64,000 bases of DNA from Paragonimus westermani (taxonomy: Eukaryota; Platyhelminthes; Trematoda; Plagiorchiida; Troglotrematidae). Each line of letters starts with the position of its first letter. Position 1 is the first letter of the stretch. The translations under genes were made by a program, and so were the position numbers. Shown piece after piece: positions 1 to 11,949 of this stretch. The stretch lies in assembly GCA_008508345.1 (NCBI GenBank), contig QNGE01002647.1:4333-68332 (forward strand), in the 5' to 3' direction. The notes under the pieces were generated by a model. It was not told the origin of the DNA, did no database searches, and worked only from the letters and a program-made list of their open reading frames with translations.

Positions 1-529
1 TGCACCCCTATACTGCAACGCTTCTTGTATTACACTTCAAAAATCTTTCTTCTCAGTGTAGATCTCGTCATTGCAGCCTCTCTCTGTTTAGTTTCCGAGA
101 GATAAGAGTTTCCTTTCCTTATTAGCCAATCAACTGGCTAACCAGCATTGGCCGGCTGGACACAAAGGCCCCACTGGCACATCACCCGGTATTATTCCTT
201 CGGGTTTACACTGGATACGTGGTGTGTTGGTGGAACTGCGATTGGTGCAGCGCAAGACAATTGCAGTGATGGGTAAGCGCAGCTGTCCTTTGGCTTCGGT
301 CACTGTGACAGGTTAATCCGAATCGGATGCCGCCAACCGTGTACCCGAAACTTTTAGGCACAACGAAACAACACTACACAGCTGAGGTGGATACATTGAA
401 AATCCTTGGATCGCATGTCCCGTTACGTGATAATCTTTTTCAGTCTAATCATAATGCTAATGTGCACTAATAAGCCTAGTGTCACCGTCACTGACTAGAC
501 ATCATCGCAATTAGGATTAACGGTGAACG

Positions 530-2354
530 CAGATACCGGTGATCAAATACTCGAAGACGGTTCACGTCTTCTACCCTGAGCAAACAGGCTTCGTTGCCGT
601 AAAGTGATACGGCCTTCAGCGTTGTCTTCTGTACGCGACCTTCTATCTTCAGAGTAGTACTTGTCTGTCGCCAGAGATGCCCCCAGATTAGCTAATACCG
701 TCATAGCCTTAGAGATACGCACATCTATTTCATTCCCTACACCTCCTCACCGTCGCTGATACAGTTTTGCAGTTATACAAACCGGTAAACTATCTCCAGG
801 GTTTCCGCATTTCAGAAGCAATTCGTACTTTGAGGCCGCAAAGCGCATCCCAAAGTACTTGTCAGAACGCGAAATAATGTTTGGCGTTGTTTATGCTGCT
901 TGGAAGTTGTCAACTAGCAACACCTTATCGTCAGCGGTCGGTCTGCCAGCAATTAAGAGGTTAACACCGGCATCTTGGGAGTGCCACAGACCATCCACCA
1001 TTATTTCGTTTATGACGGAATTGAACAAAAATGGTGAGAGTGGACAGCTTTGACGTACGCCGCTCCTGGTGCTGAAACTGTCAGACGATTAACCGTAAAA
1101 CTTAGCCCGAGCTGAACTATAGGAATAAAGCGCGGACAGTGTGTTCACACACCTGGTCGGTACACACAAATCCAAAAATGTGGATCGATCCACCGAATCG
1201 AACGCCCCTTTATGGTCGAGAGATACGGCAATTGTTGGCCGGCGGTATACACCACATGACTGCTTCAGAATTCGACGAAGAGTAAAAATGTGATCTATAC
1301 ATCCCCACCGAGGGCAAAACCCTGCCTGTTCATCTCTAATGCTTACCTCCGAGCTACTGTGAGTCGACGAAGTGTACTCAGTGCTAGAACCCTGGTCAAA
1401 CTAAATCCGCTGTGTTTTTCTCAAGAGCCTCGGATACCCTTCTTGAATACATTAGCTATCGTCGCGTGATCTCAGCGTTATCTCTGAGCTCCGATGAACT
1501 GCCAGGAGAAACGTTCCTTTTGGCTGCTAACAACTCCGGATAATTCTTCGATATCCAATGTTTGTTCAACCCGTGTACTATCCTTCCACGTGCCTCATTA
1601 CCTGGTTCTCGAATGGCCTGCGAGGTTTTAGTCCAGCAGCTTTTAGGATCTTCGAAGTGATAACTACTACTGCAGCTTTCTATGCGGGTTGGGTACTTAT
1701 GCTTTGCCTATGGTAAAGTCAGTTTCTCAACAGCCAGTGCTTGCTGTTAGTGGGGTCGTTGCCCAACAAAAATACGTACGAAAACGTACTAACGCGTGAT
1801 CTGAATCAAAGTAAATGCTTGAATAAGAACGACAGTCTTGAATGAACCCCCACTACCTATAACTAACAGCTGTGTAGTTTATCTGATCTCAGACCTGAAT
1901 CGAAGAAGGGTGCCACCAAGTGTAGGGATGACGTGCACGATACCTAAAGCTAGTGCTGGTTAAAAATGGTTTGTATTCAGTGCACAGCTGTATCAATCGC
2001 CCACTATTGTCTGAGCGATGTGATGCTATCCCAAACCTGCCATCCGGACGAGATTCGGCTTCACCAAGGCGGCCGACCTGGGCATTCAAATCTCCGACCA
2101 AAATGATTATATCCACTCGGCCAAGTGATTTTTGTCAGATTATCGCGCTCTGGGGAAACGAACGTCCCCGATTTGTGGTCTCGCGTAGCGGATCTGCCAG
2201 CGGGCAGAACGATGTCATACTGGCGCACGCACGCCTTTGTGATCGTTATGTATGAGCATGCATGGGAACCGTGAAACTGATGGTTGATGATACGATTACC
2301 GGTTGGATTGAAGTTACGTGTTATCAACCATTGTCTGGTCATGAATCTTAACAT
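530..2354 (-). mobile_element. LINE copy A: degenerate APE-type non-LTR retrotransposon
   Basis: Read on the minus strand this is the endonuclease followed by the reverse transcriptase of a LINE. The endonuclease part (about 2350-1880) shows GDLNAQVGRLGEAE, an ASHRSDN segment and an LCTEYKPFLTSTSFR segment, typical of the APE endonuclease of RTE/CR1-like elements. The reverse transcriptase (about 1550-560) shows a RPPTIAVSLDHKGAFDSVDR-like palm segment and a RSGVRQSCPLSPFLFN segment. The reading frame is broken by several stops and shifts, so this copy is dead. It appears to end near 530, before the usual C-terminal GWxxxRGGQ-like tail, so it lacks its normal 3' end. It is the same family as the copies near 9-11, 49 and 61-63 kb. 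The exact clade (RTE or CR1) cannot be settled by eye. Confidence 0.85.
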
Positions 2355-3302
2355 ATTACTAGTGAGGACTTAACAAAATTGACATATCAATAAGAGAGCG
2401 GGTTGACAAACTAGATAACCCACCTAGATAAAAGATGTCACTATTTTCTGTACTAGCAAATTTTGTAAAACTGATAGTGAGCATAGTAAAACAGTAATCA
2501 GGGAGATCTCTCAAACGTCTGAAAGATCGTAGAAGGTTGCATAAGTGGCGGTGGAAGCACAGGAAACGAAAACTAGATCGCTATTTACCAACTTTCGATA
2601 CCTTCGGGGGTAGGGAGCCAGTTCTCTGGAGCATAAGGATCGCATGTATATAGTAAATCAGAGTGCCGACCTATTTTACGACTGCGGAATTTGGCTATTC
2701 AGCACAGGAAACGTGGGCCGTCTTCGGATATTCGACTGTCAATGTGTGTGTTCGATCACAGACTCTTCTTCCATGCACACTGTGATGGGTTTAGGCCGGA
2801 GTGGTTTCTTGGGCGGAGAAGGTTCAACCAATCACTGTTCACGCACAAGCTGCAACAGACGGAATTATGGTCGATTCGGTGCCAACCAATCGTAGACGGC
2901 GATCGGCTGCTGTTGAATGCGTATCTGATCAAAGCAACCGAGATGCTGGATACAAGGCCGTGGGAGAACGCAGCAGCGAACTGGCAAATCAAAACTAGGT
3001 GACGCTTGTCGTTTGACAGCAATCGTAGGTACCTTATCCCTTCATGAAAAAGTGCTTTTGTCAATACATTAAGACTGCTTAGTCCCGTCCAAATTTCTGT
3101 TCTGATATTTTTGGATTTGGCAGCTCAGTATGCAACACGGATCACATCGTTTGTGGATTGCGCTTTATTCTGTTGACTAAGTGACTTCCGAACGTTCATT
3201 CTGTAGAACCCTGTCCTTGAGGCCGAATAGAATATCTTTGATTTTGTTGTCAATTTATCTCAGTCTTTGTCGATCTGTTGACTTTGATATTCTGTGTTTC
3301 AG
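2355..3302. other. No recognised gene between LINE A and the first galactosyltransferase exon
   Basis: Short overlapping open frames occur at 2640-3000 on both strands and a basic stretch at about 2512-2650, but none shows a motif, consistent splice sites or family resemblance. The N-terminal transmembrane and stem exons expected for the gene that follows were not found here; they may lie upstream of the window. The sequence just before 3303 ends in a good acceptor (tttcag). Confidence 0.5.
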
Positions 3303-3335
3303 TGATGTCTTGTTACTCTTGACCATTCTTACAAA

Positions 3336-3539
3336 GATGCCAAACACGACGTGAAAACATACAAACGCAAATCATGGAATTCGATGCGTGAGACACTGCG
3401 AGCTGTGTATGCACAAAAAGAAGATATCCTTTTCTACTTGAAGGCTGATTACAACAATTACATCATTATGGAAAATGTGCGCTACATGTTGGAATTTGAA
3501 GACCCTGATAAACCCTTTTTGCTTGGCCATGTGCATGCA
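3336..3539 (+). CDS. C1GALT1/Cosmc-family glycosyltransferase, exon with altered DxD region
   Basis: This exon belongs to a GT31 protein of the core-1 beta-1,3-galactosyltransferase family, which in animals adds galactose to O-linked GalNAc in the Golgi (C1GALT1) or acts as the ER chaperone Cosmc. The translated exon contains RETLRAVYAQ, FYLKADYNNYIIMENVRYML and DPDKPFLLGH, which match the order and spacing of the family block around its DxD motif. In active enzymes the core is KADDDTY; here it is KADYNNY, so two of the three acidic residues are gone. The exon ends at GCA before a strong donor (gtaagt at 3540), phase 0. The 5' border is uncertain: the frame is open from 3306, but the best acceptor (3302) would put a TGA first, so the weaker acceptor at 3335 was chosen. 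Upstream exons for the cytoplasmic tail, membrane anchor and stem are not visible. Family confidence is high, exact function is not. Confidence 0.8.
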
Positions 3540-6500
3540 GTAAGTTCACTTTCTTTGTTCATGTGTGATCTGGTAGCTGATATAAGACTCATGTTAGCTT
3601 ATTTGTTTACTGGAGGATTTTAATTTTGTGAATCTATAGCCTCTCATTTTTGCGCCGTCAACATGAGAACGCTCTCCTTTTGATTTATGTTAAGAAATGT
3701 CAGTAAGTATCCGTGTAATGTATGTTCGTAATTCATGGAAGCATGCGCTAGCAACTGCAACACCGTTCTTGTGTGTTGTGGAAGTAGTCCGCACTGCAAG
3801 TCTGTGTTTGTTATTCTTCGCCGTTCCATGCGTTATCAGTCTGAAAGTATTCCCCCGCCTAGTAGAGCATGATCAGCAATCAGTACAGACGAGACTGATT
3901 CATTTACTTGCACACAACCTGTTTGATTTAGGCAATCTGTACTCTGGTGTACGCTTCGCAGCAAATGTCCTTCGTGTGTGGGTCACACTTCTGCACATCA
4001 TCAGCGTTTTTTGGCCTGTAGTGAACAGCCGATATATCATATGAGGCATACACAGTGCCCACGAGTCAGCGACGTATATCGATGGTACAGTGAGCATCTG
4101 AACGTGTCGCTGCCTCAGCAATCTTCCATAAATTTACTTTGTGTTGAATAATATATTAAGTCCCCGAACTGATAAACCAAGTCACATGGTCCCCAGCTGG
4201 GTGGTAAGTATCGTTTTACTAGTATACTGCAGGAGCGAAATCTAAACAGCCATTTTATTGTCTTATTCTGAGGTTGATCATGGGTATATGCGCTTTTGAT
4301 GTTTAAACATACATGCTTGTTCAGGACAAGGTTAGTTCGATGCGTTTTCTGCACAAGTTGTGTTCACCGTATCCTCGTCAATTCTCTCTTCGCAACCGTT
4401 AGTTATATCAAGGCCACACGAATTGAAGATGGGGAGCTTCTTTCATTCATTGGATTCTGACTGTTTTAAAAGGATAAGCGAGCGTTTTGAACCTGTAGTA
4501 CGATAAGTCTCAGACCTACCTTGTGACACAGAACCCCCCCTCAGCCCCATTCAGCAAAGAAAGCATGGTTTCTACTCATTGGTCGTCTTGATTTTCCAAC
4601 TGTTACGGACTCTATTGCTGATCGGTCGACGTGACTGGTGCTCCATTGGAGTATGAAGTACACTGGCTGTGCAATAAATACAGTCTACATAGCTTTTTTA
4701 TCTGGGCTACATAGCGCTCTCAGCCAAGAGCGACCATTATTAGGGAACACTAACTTCGGTTACTCTGTAAATGTACATATGACGAAAGTGGTCCTCATAT
4801 GGGTTAGGGGACTGGTCATGTCTTTTATAGGTTTTGCATCGTTTAACATCGAGATTACTTTTTAAAAAGGTACTGTTAAAAGTGCACACAAAGGGAGCCT
4901 TTTGATGTTCAGGCGATCAATCCACTGGATACAGACTAAGTAATAGTGAAATCGGCGATTAAACTTCGATTGCTTATTTTAAAATGTTAATGTCACATGT
5001 GTACGAGTCGGACAGCGAAAAGCAAGGCGATTCTGCATTCAATCCGCCAGCGAGACTATGTTCATCAGACGTTCTGTTTTACCACTGCAAGTTGGCTTCC
5101 GTATTAGGTATGCGTGTGGTCCTAGAAACACCTGGTACGTTTCTCCACATTGCGAGTTTCTGTAAGGCAAGTATTTCAGGTAGCTATGTGCTCGGAGCCA
5201 TTTCCAGTAAATGCCTGAAAATTTTACACCCCATGCCATCAATGATTGCTGATATTTCCTGTAGCAGTACAGTTTTCTTTGCTGTGCAGGCCAGTTGACC
5301 TGGTACAGCCGAGTTCAATCGATATTGTGCTCTTTATAGTGTTGGCAGCACTAACAATATTGGTTTTGAATGAACCTCATCTTACAATGTTCATTGGGTT
5401 TTTGAACCGCCTGATGGCCCTGTTTGCGCACATTAGCGCCCGTCTTACTAACAAACCCAATTAACTGTAGCTGTGCCTTATTAGCTGCGTGCACACTCGC
5501 ATCTGTCGCTGGGACTTACAAGCCGATAAACATGCGCATGATCAGCTTGGTAACTAATGACTGGTAACCTGTCACCATGTAAATGTGACCTAGTTTTGAG
5601 GTTACAGCTTGTTAATCACGTCTGTGAAAAAGTATGATGAGCAGGTGTATCGTACTTATCTGTTTCATGAGTCAGTGCAACCCAGGGAAAATGTGCATTT
5701 CGACACTCGCTATCACTGACCCTAGAATAAATACCACGGCTACTGACAGCTACTTTTCGGGTCACGGAAGCAAATGTATTTTATGCACGTTGTAATCTCT
5801 GGAAATTTTTACATCCAGGCCAGCAGCTACCGACTTGCGCTTGTTTGCAATTTGTACGTACCTTGGTGCTGCATGTCTTTGCGTGACTACAGTCCTGTCC
5901 TTTCTGTCTTTAAACCAAGGCTACTGTTTTTGATTATTTGGTTGTGTGACAGCTAATCAGCAGAGTCGACTGGATTGTTTTGCTGTTGATGCTACTGGTG
6001 GCACAACAATCGACTTGTGTAGTGTAATCTTTGAGTTAGACAACAACTGTTATTTGTGATCTACTGCATATGTGAGCAACGTAGTAGACACATCGGCTAC
6101 TGGAGTCTACCACACATTCGGGTCATAGGGGAAAATGAGCCACACGTATAGGTTATACACACTCTTTTAACTGCCAGTCTGACGCATTTCTTCCCACGCA
6201 CGTGATGCATGTTGGCCGCCACAACATTATTCTCGCTGATGTGTCATTTGTAATAGGATAGGCTGACGAGTGTTACTTGGATATCCGATGCGATGTTTAG
6301 TCTCAAGTGAACTCTTCTGAATCTCGTTTCAGGCCGCAGTGAGGTGCAGCTTGGTTTCTAACTAATGAGAATCGTTATCGTTTGCTTTGCTGAGATTTCC
6401 GGTCGGAAGCTATTGCAAGTTATTGAATGACCTTTCTCTTATCCACTCTTTCGTCGCGCACGCCAACGCTGGAATTGTCAGTCCTTTTCCTTCATTCACA

Positions 6501-6788
6501 CGTACGTTTACCACCAAATTGAGCAGCTGAACACGTTCTCCCCCACATAGTAGACCCATTCACAAGGTCCAGGCCGGCTGACCTCAGACACGTTGATGTG
6601 TAAAATTGAAGGTAGCTTGATGTTCATCGTTGCGTTAGCCATGTATGACCGGTTCACTCATGGCAATCGTGATAATCTTTTGATTGAGTAACATTTTTTT
6701 GCTTGCAAATCCTCGACCTTAAAACGTGTAACTGCGTTGGGGATTTAGACTTCCGTGTCATTTATTGTTCTATTCCTTTTCTTCACAG
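3540..6788 (+). other. Intron of the C1GALT-like gene
   Basis: About 3.2 kb between a gtaagt donor and a cttcacag acceptor. Small open frames (for example near 3700-4040 and 4980-5460) have no recognisable motifs and no splice context. I see no transposon signature in it. Confidence 0.6.
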
Positions 6789-6924
6789 CCTGGTCCTCAT
6801 GGTGACAAGATATCGGGCAGCGCAGGCTACGTTTTATCTAGGAAGGCCTTGAAGTTAGTTGTCGAAAATTTGGACACGGTGAAAGAATGTGGCATGTTAG
6901 ATCGTATTGAGGACGAGCAGATCA
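6789..6924 (+). CDS. C1GALT1/Cosmc-family glycosyltransferase, second visible exon
   Basis: Follows acceptor cttcacag and continues the frame of the previous exon. It encodes PGPHGDKISGSAGYVLSRKA, matching the GGAGYVLS acceptor-site block of the family with one Gly changed to Ser, then a helix and IEDEQIS, matching the ED dipeptide region that in GT31 enzymes supplies the catalytic base; both acidic residues are present. Two overlapping donors exist, gtacgt at 6925 and gtaagc at 6929. Only the first gives a phase (1) compatible with the next exon, forming an AGC serine codon and reading into VCAEAAGVEVRD, so 6924 was taken as the end. Confidence 0.8.
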
Positions 6925-7964
6925 GTACGTAAGCGCATCGTATGGTGACTCCCTTTTTTATGCACAGTATGTTCCACTATTCATGACCTAACAGCTGAAC
7001 CACAAATATATCGGTAACAAGCACGTTGGTCATCACACAAGAAGTCACATAACTCGAACCTCCGTTATCTCTCATGCTGTCCTAGTGTTTCACGAGGATT
7101 TTCCAAAAATACCTTGTACGTCAACCGTCGTCAGAACGGTAGATAAGCCACATCAGCGTGTAGTATGTGGTGTCAATCATGATTTTCCGTCGGCGTGGAA
7201 GCATTTCATTAGAAGGACCAGGTGCGGTTCTCTGGAGGTGCTAACGATGCTCTGTGTGCCTGTCACCAAACCACACAGGCAAGTGTTAAAGGGTCCGTTT
7301 ACATTGTTTGTGGCCTCTGTATGAAGGGCGACATTATACCGTGATGCGCGCAGACCCGGCGCCTTCGGAACTTGAACTCGACTTGAGGAGGTCGAGCTGT
7401 GTAGCCGAATAGCAGCATGCCACACTGTATTCGTTAGCTGCGAATCTGTGAGGACGCTTTCAAGATTAGCCCTTAGCTTCTACGCCGACGTCAGATTAGG
7501 ATCCTCGCTTTCTGTTGCAGTATGTAAATGTAGGTTGATATTTACGTGCAACCAAACTTGCTTTCATTCACTTCCACTGGTTTTTGAATTTCATAAACGG
7601 TTGATACCGTGCGACAACCACTTGTACGCAGTTGATCAGTTTGACCTCTGAAGATGGTTCACTGGGATTACTATTGGTTGCCGAGTTTTGAATTACGGTT
7701 TGTGATTTCCATCCAACCTAAGAAATGTTTATTTTTGGGTTTTTATTTCACCTGACTGACCTTCAAACACACGTAACTCGAACAGCAAACACCAGGTGGG
7801 CTAAAACTCTTCTCCTCAACGACCACTCTTACCCCAGTTGGAAGTCGTATGTGTATACCCATGTAAATTCCTTCGTTCAGATTTCTCGTTCACTTCCTTC
7901 TAACTACTCTGGGCAGAGTCATAATCGTTACATCCATTCTTATCCCTCTTCACCTTCTTCCAAG

Positions 7965-8137
7965 GCGTTTGCGCTGAAGCTGCAGGCGTGGAGGTTCGTG
8001 ACAGTTTTGATTTCCTCGGCAAATCACGGTTTAGTAACGTAACAATCGAGAATTTGTTAGGTCCTTACCCAAACAACACCCCTCGATGGTATCCGGAAGA
8101 ATCGGACTACACTATGCCGAAATACGATTTGCACAAG
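7965..8137 (+). CDS. C1GALT1/Cosmc-family glycosyltransferase, third visible exon
   Basis: Begins after a pyrimidine-rich acceptor (cttcttccaag) and ends CACAAG before gtaaga, phase 0. The translation holds VCAEAAGVEVRDSFDFLGKS, which corresponds to the family segment following the ED motif (cysteine, then AGV..GDSRD..G), and RWYPEESDYTMP, in the position of the WYWNYNYYP-like stretch of animal C1GALT1. The aromatic run is thinner than in canonical enzymes. Length (173 bp) and phase are exactly what is needed to join its neighbours. Confidence 0.8.
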
Positions 8138-9179
8138 GTAAGATTTTAGTCATTGGTGCCTAGCTTTCACTGAATAACACTTAGTGTATTCTTACACCAT
8201 TCTGGACTATATATCTCGAATAATCTGACTTCACTTTGCAAGTCGGTTTCAACGTCAAGCCTTTACAACACGCAACATTTTACAGTAAGGACATAGGTTA
8301 AAAAAACTTGTGAAGTGTGGTGCCAATGTACATGTACACAAATGTCCACACAGAACATCATACCACGCGCTTCGCCTGTATCATAAAACCTGGCTAAAAC
8401 TTTCGGGTCCTACGTCTATGTTACGCTATCAGTTGATAGCGTCACACCGAGACCACACCCTGACACCGCATGATGGCTCACGTTTTACAGCTTGCCTGCT
8501 AGGTTAAACTCGACGGTGTGATGACCATACCGATTGTCATCCATTCATGACAGGACAATAGGTAAAGACCTGACGTCCTATGACCTCATGTTCTTTCACC
8601 TCTGACCCTTTTGTTCTGGAAAAACGGCACTAGTTCTAGTCTGGGGCCACCTGTTCACTGCCTTGCGGTTCAGGCTTTTGAGCCGAAGACTTCGATCGAC
8701 AATCCTGGTCGTTCTCTTGTCTAAGTATGGACAGCCTAACAGTGTATCGGCCCATGTACAACAATGATTAGTCGCAACACCATCAATTCCATATTGCCTC
8801 GACCGGCTTGCCTTATCTGCATACATGCATACACTTTATTGCAGATCTCTTCCAAGCTGTCTTATCTACTTTGACGCTTAGCCCCCTTCCAACCCATATA
8901 AAATTATTCTTCGGATCTCACAACCGAAATCTACTCATAATAACGCTGTATATCTCATTTCTTACCACAGCCTCCGGCTTTCCCCATCCCTCGCTTGGAT
9001 CTGGCGTACGAGTTTTGTATAGGTGAATTGAGCTTTCGCGTTCTTATGCAGATGGGTTAAGAAGTCGCCCTCGCTCTGAAGTTAGACCCATTGAAAATTG
9101 ACGCCCGCTGCGTTTCAGAACCAATCAACGTGTCGAACTGACGATTCTCACACCATTCGCTTGCTACTGGTTATGTATC

Positions 9180-9940
9180 TCAAGTGACTCTACAACCACC
9201 ACTATCTGCCAGGCTAAAGTAGTGCTCAACACAACCGCCGTAGCCACGCTGGTAGATTAGATTCCCGTTGATCCTAGAACCTGCGCTATCCGCTTGGCAG
9301 GTTGTTTTGAGACTAACCGTGGACGCCAAATCTTCGGAAGTCTCTTCATTGACTGCTTTTGTTGTAACTGGTTTCATTGACGCCGCCGTCAAGGACACCT
9401 TTCACTCGCCTCTGGCTGCTCTTAAGTCGACATACAGATGTACTGTAGCTACTTTGGCCAGGAATATGAACGGCTAAGTCGGCTGCCCTGATGTGGCTAA
9501 GTCTCTGTTAGACAGTAGGGTTGGGGTGGAATCATATCGCTCGCATAATGACAGGTGGCTGTTGCGGCTGTGTAAAAAACCGGTTATTTTTAGCCAGCAT
9601 TATTTTCAGACTTTGTGCGCGTCATTGTTATAGCTGCCCCTCTCTGAGATCAACCGCTAGCCATAGGTGGTGGGGCTCCGTTCGGAACAGTCGTTCTTAT
9701 TTGAGCACATACCGGAATTCACACATGCGTTGACACATTGTCATCTTGTTTTTGCCCTCACTGGACAACTATCTGCTGAGAAACTGGTCAAGCTGTCGGT
9801 AAAACATGCGTACCAAATTAGAGTGGAGTGGATGTTCAACAGTTCTACCGCGAAGACTGAACGGCTGCTGTCCCTGAATCTCATTAGACAATCGGACAGC
9901 AAGTACTGTATCATGTAGCGCGGTAGTTTGTAGATTGAAC
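9180..9940 (+). mobile_element. LINE copy B, endonuclease part
   Basis: Plus-strand sequence homologous at nucleotide level to the endonuclease portion of the LINE at 60.8-61.5 kb: both contain the tggtggggctcc block (9668 and 61289) and the clustered segments before and after it. Reading frames are broken throughout. It stops near 9940 without an RT. It lies in the last intron of the C1GALT-like gene and may be one insertion with the piece at 11.1-11.5 kb, its middle lost or replaced. Confidence 0.6.
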
Positions 9941-11099
9941 AGATATTGTACCTCGGAAAAGCCCTTAGAGTTGCTGGCCACCAGACTACTTCCGATGGCA
10001 ATTCATGTAACAGGTTACGGAGCACTGACCATAAGAGTCGCAAGGCGCAGTCCCGGGAAGCCGTGTGTATGTTGAACCCTTCGTTGGCTGTTGGCCCAAG
10101 AGTAAGTCAGAAACTGCATGTTAGACTCGTTTCCAATCTTAGATGATTCTTGACTCACTTCTCTTCTGGGCTGAGGCGTTATAAAGGATATGGGATGGTC
10201 AAACTCAGTACTATGAATGTGCCACTGGTTCCTTACCTAACCATTTTTAGATTAAGAATGATTATTGTAACCAGATTTCACATAAACCTCAGGTATTGCT
10301 CACCTGTCTGTCTGTGGTCACACCTCGTTTAAAAGATGTGAGCACCGTGCTGTTTACCGTTTAACCGCAAATGACTGGAATATTCCTTCATCGAAACCCT
10401 TCCTCCTTCAACCTCCTATCCTACTTCTAAAAATTCATTTTGGTTCTGTTTTGTGTTATACACCCACGTGGTTGTATAGTACTAAAATGTCAGTGTGGCC
10501 CATCAGTGCGTTAATGTTAGTAATGACTGTGTTTTGTGCTCACATGCTGTTGATTTGAACACGTGTGCCAGAGCGGGAGATTGGCGTGTGAGTGTCGATC
10601 ACTTAGACTATTTGCACTGTTCCTTTCTTTACTGCATTGCGATTGTTACGGTCGATGGGGAATCGAGTTATCAAGTCTGCTCCAGCACCAGTTCGTCACG
10701 ACTTCGGCCTCACGCGGGTGATCCGTGTAACTCCATGTATCAGTCTGATTAATTTGCCTGTGCACTAATTTGATACAGTTTTGTTCTATCCGTTGGCTGT
10801 GCCTAATAGGTTTCACACGTGGGGATGAGAGATGTTCTAGTTTTGTAGTATGTAGTTCACAATCAGTAAATTTGGGAACAGAAAGCAAGGTGATTACGAG
10901 AACAGGCTAAAGTTGTGTGTGAATGTCACTAGTCAAACTGTAAATCATATAGTCTAACCTCTTTGGTAAGCACATTTAGGACTATCATGGGGGCTCCAGT
11001 ATAATAGTCTAATCCGCCCCAACACCGTTCAGATCGGCTTCTCTGTCGTGAGTTGGCTCGTCTTGGCTTGATTGTCTTCACATCTGATCCAGACCCCAT
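9941..11099 (+). other. Intronic sequence between two LINE fragments, unassigned
   Basis: About 1.2 kb between the endonuclease and the C-terminal fragments of LINE B. An 85-codon open frame at 10495 shows no family motif. If the two LINE pieces derive from one element, this is where the RT should be, but I cannot recognise RT motifs here. Confidence 0.4.
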
Positions 11100-11560
11100 T
11101 TGTTACAGTCTCCTACTTCGGCGTCGACCATACCGATCAGTGATCATACAGTGTCACGTTCAGTTATCAATTTTTATTGCTACCACTATCTAAGCTTAGG
11201 CGAACCCTCAATATATTGGTCTCATCTCAAAGGCTTCGTTGGCTTGGCCACATTTCACGAATGCCAGCTGATCGCCTATCACGTCATGCTTTGTTTACCA
11301 CCGGTGGGTTAGGTTGGAAGTGGCACCCTGATGGTCAGTACACGATCTGGGCTCGGGATACGAAGGCGCTCACTCCGACGCTTGCTTCAGTAGGGCGCTC
11401 ACGGCTTCCTGGATGGGACGTGAGGGACAATGAACATCTGTAATTGAGGAGGTTTTCTGATATGACGAAGATCAGAATTCATTGGCGCTCGTGTTGCAAG
11501 CCTCTGTGCGCAGCGTTGCAATTTCTCTCTCTTTATGCCTCCATAAGTCTCCCCTCAGTC
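11100..11560 (+). mobile_element. LINE copy B, 3' end of the RT ORF
   Basis: The open frame from 11177 encodes LRWLGHISRMPADRLSRHAL, then GQYTIWARDTKALTPTL and VGRSRLPGWDVRD, followed after one stop by HWRSCC. This is the characteristic C-terminal tail of trematode APE-type LINE polyproteins (RWLGH..R.P..RL..RAL, WKRRKGGQ, RLPGWGPRD, QWRSCC). It is truncated 5' and its end lies about 260 bp before the last coding exon of the host gene. A (TA)n tract follows at 11624. Confidence 0.8.
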
Positions 11561-11623
11561 TACATATTACTTTGTTTCTTATATTGTGGCACGTTTACCA
11601 GTCCGTGGTGTTTGCGTATGTTG

Positions 11624-11642
11624 TATATATATATATATATAT
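11624..11642. repeat. Short (TA)n microsatellite
   Basis: Nineteen bases of alternating T and A just downstream of the LINE 3' fragment. It could be the tail microsatellite of that insertion. Confidence 0.8.
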
Positions 11643-11817
11643 CCATCCGCAAACGTGCCGTCCGAAGTTCTCATCGGATACAACTCCCGATTATGTCTTC
11701 AATAGGATCGGCTTTTCTGTTCTGCTTGGTCTTTACGTCAACCTTCACATGTGTCATTTGATGACATCTTTCGTGTTCATTTGGCTCATTCACTATTCCC
11801 TGCCTTCCCTACCCCAG

Positions 11818-11949
11818 TTACCTGCAAGTCCCCTGCTGGTCAGTTTTGCAGGAATCGATGAGACCATGATGTATGTACTGGAATATCTACTCTATCATCT
11901 CCGACCGACTGGAATCACTCATCGTTGGCGTTACCAACAACCACAGTAA
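11818..11949 (+). CDS. C1GALT1/Cosmc-family glycosyltransferase, terminal exon
   Basis: Starts after a pyrimidine-rich acceptor (ccttccctaccccag), phase 0, and ends at TAA. The translation includes LVSFAGIDETMMYVLEYLLY and HLRPTG, matching the family C-terminus (CCSD-LAVSF...D..TMY.LEYL.YHLRP.G). The cysteine pair and Asp of the CCSD motif are replaced (ASPL). An open frame runs on upstream from 11482, but that part is intron and LINE 3' flank with no similarity. With the three exons above this gives about 214 residues, the catalytic-domain part of a protein usually 330-370 residues long. Confidence 0.8.
   Translation, partial: LPASPLLVSFAGIDETMMYVLEYLLYHLRPTGITHRWRYQQPQ

Noticed and set aside
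2512..3002. Overlapping open frames of 65-103 codons before the first recognised exon, including a basic peptide
   Set aside because: No motif, no consistent splice sites and similar open lengths in several frames; could not be tied to the C1GALT N-terminus.
11482..11817. Upstream half of a 155-codon open frame ending with the C1GALT-like terminal exon
   Set aside because: It has no family similarity, contains the (TA)n tract and LINE 3' flank, and is separated from the coding part by a good acceptor at 11817, so it is intron.
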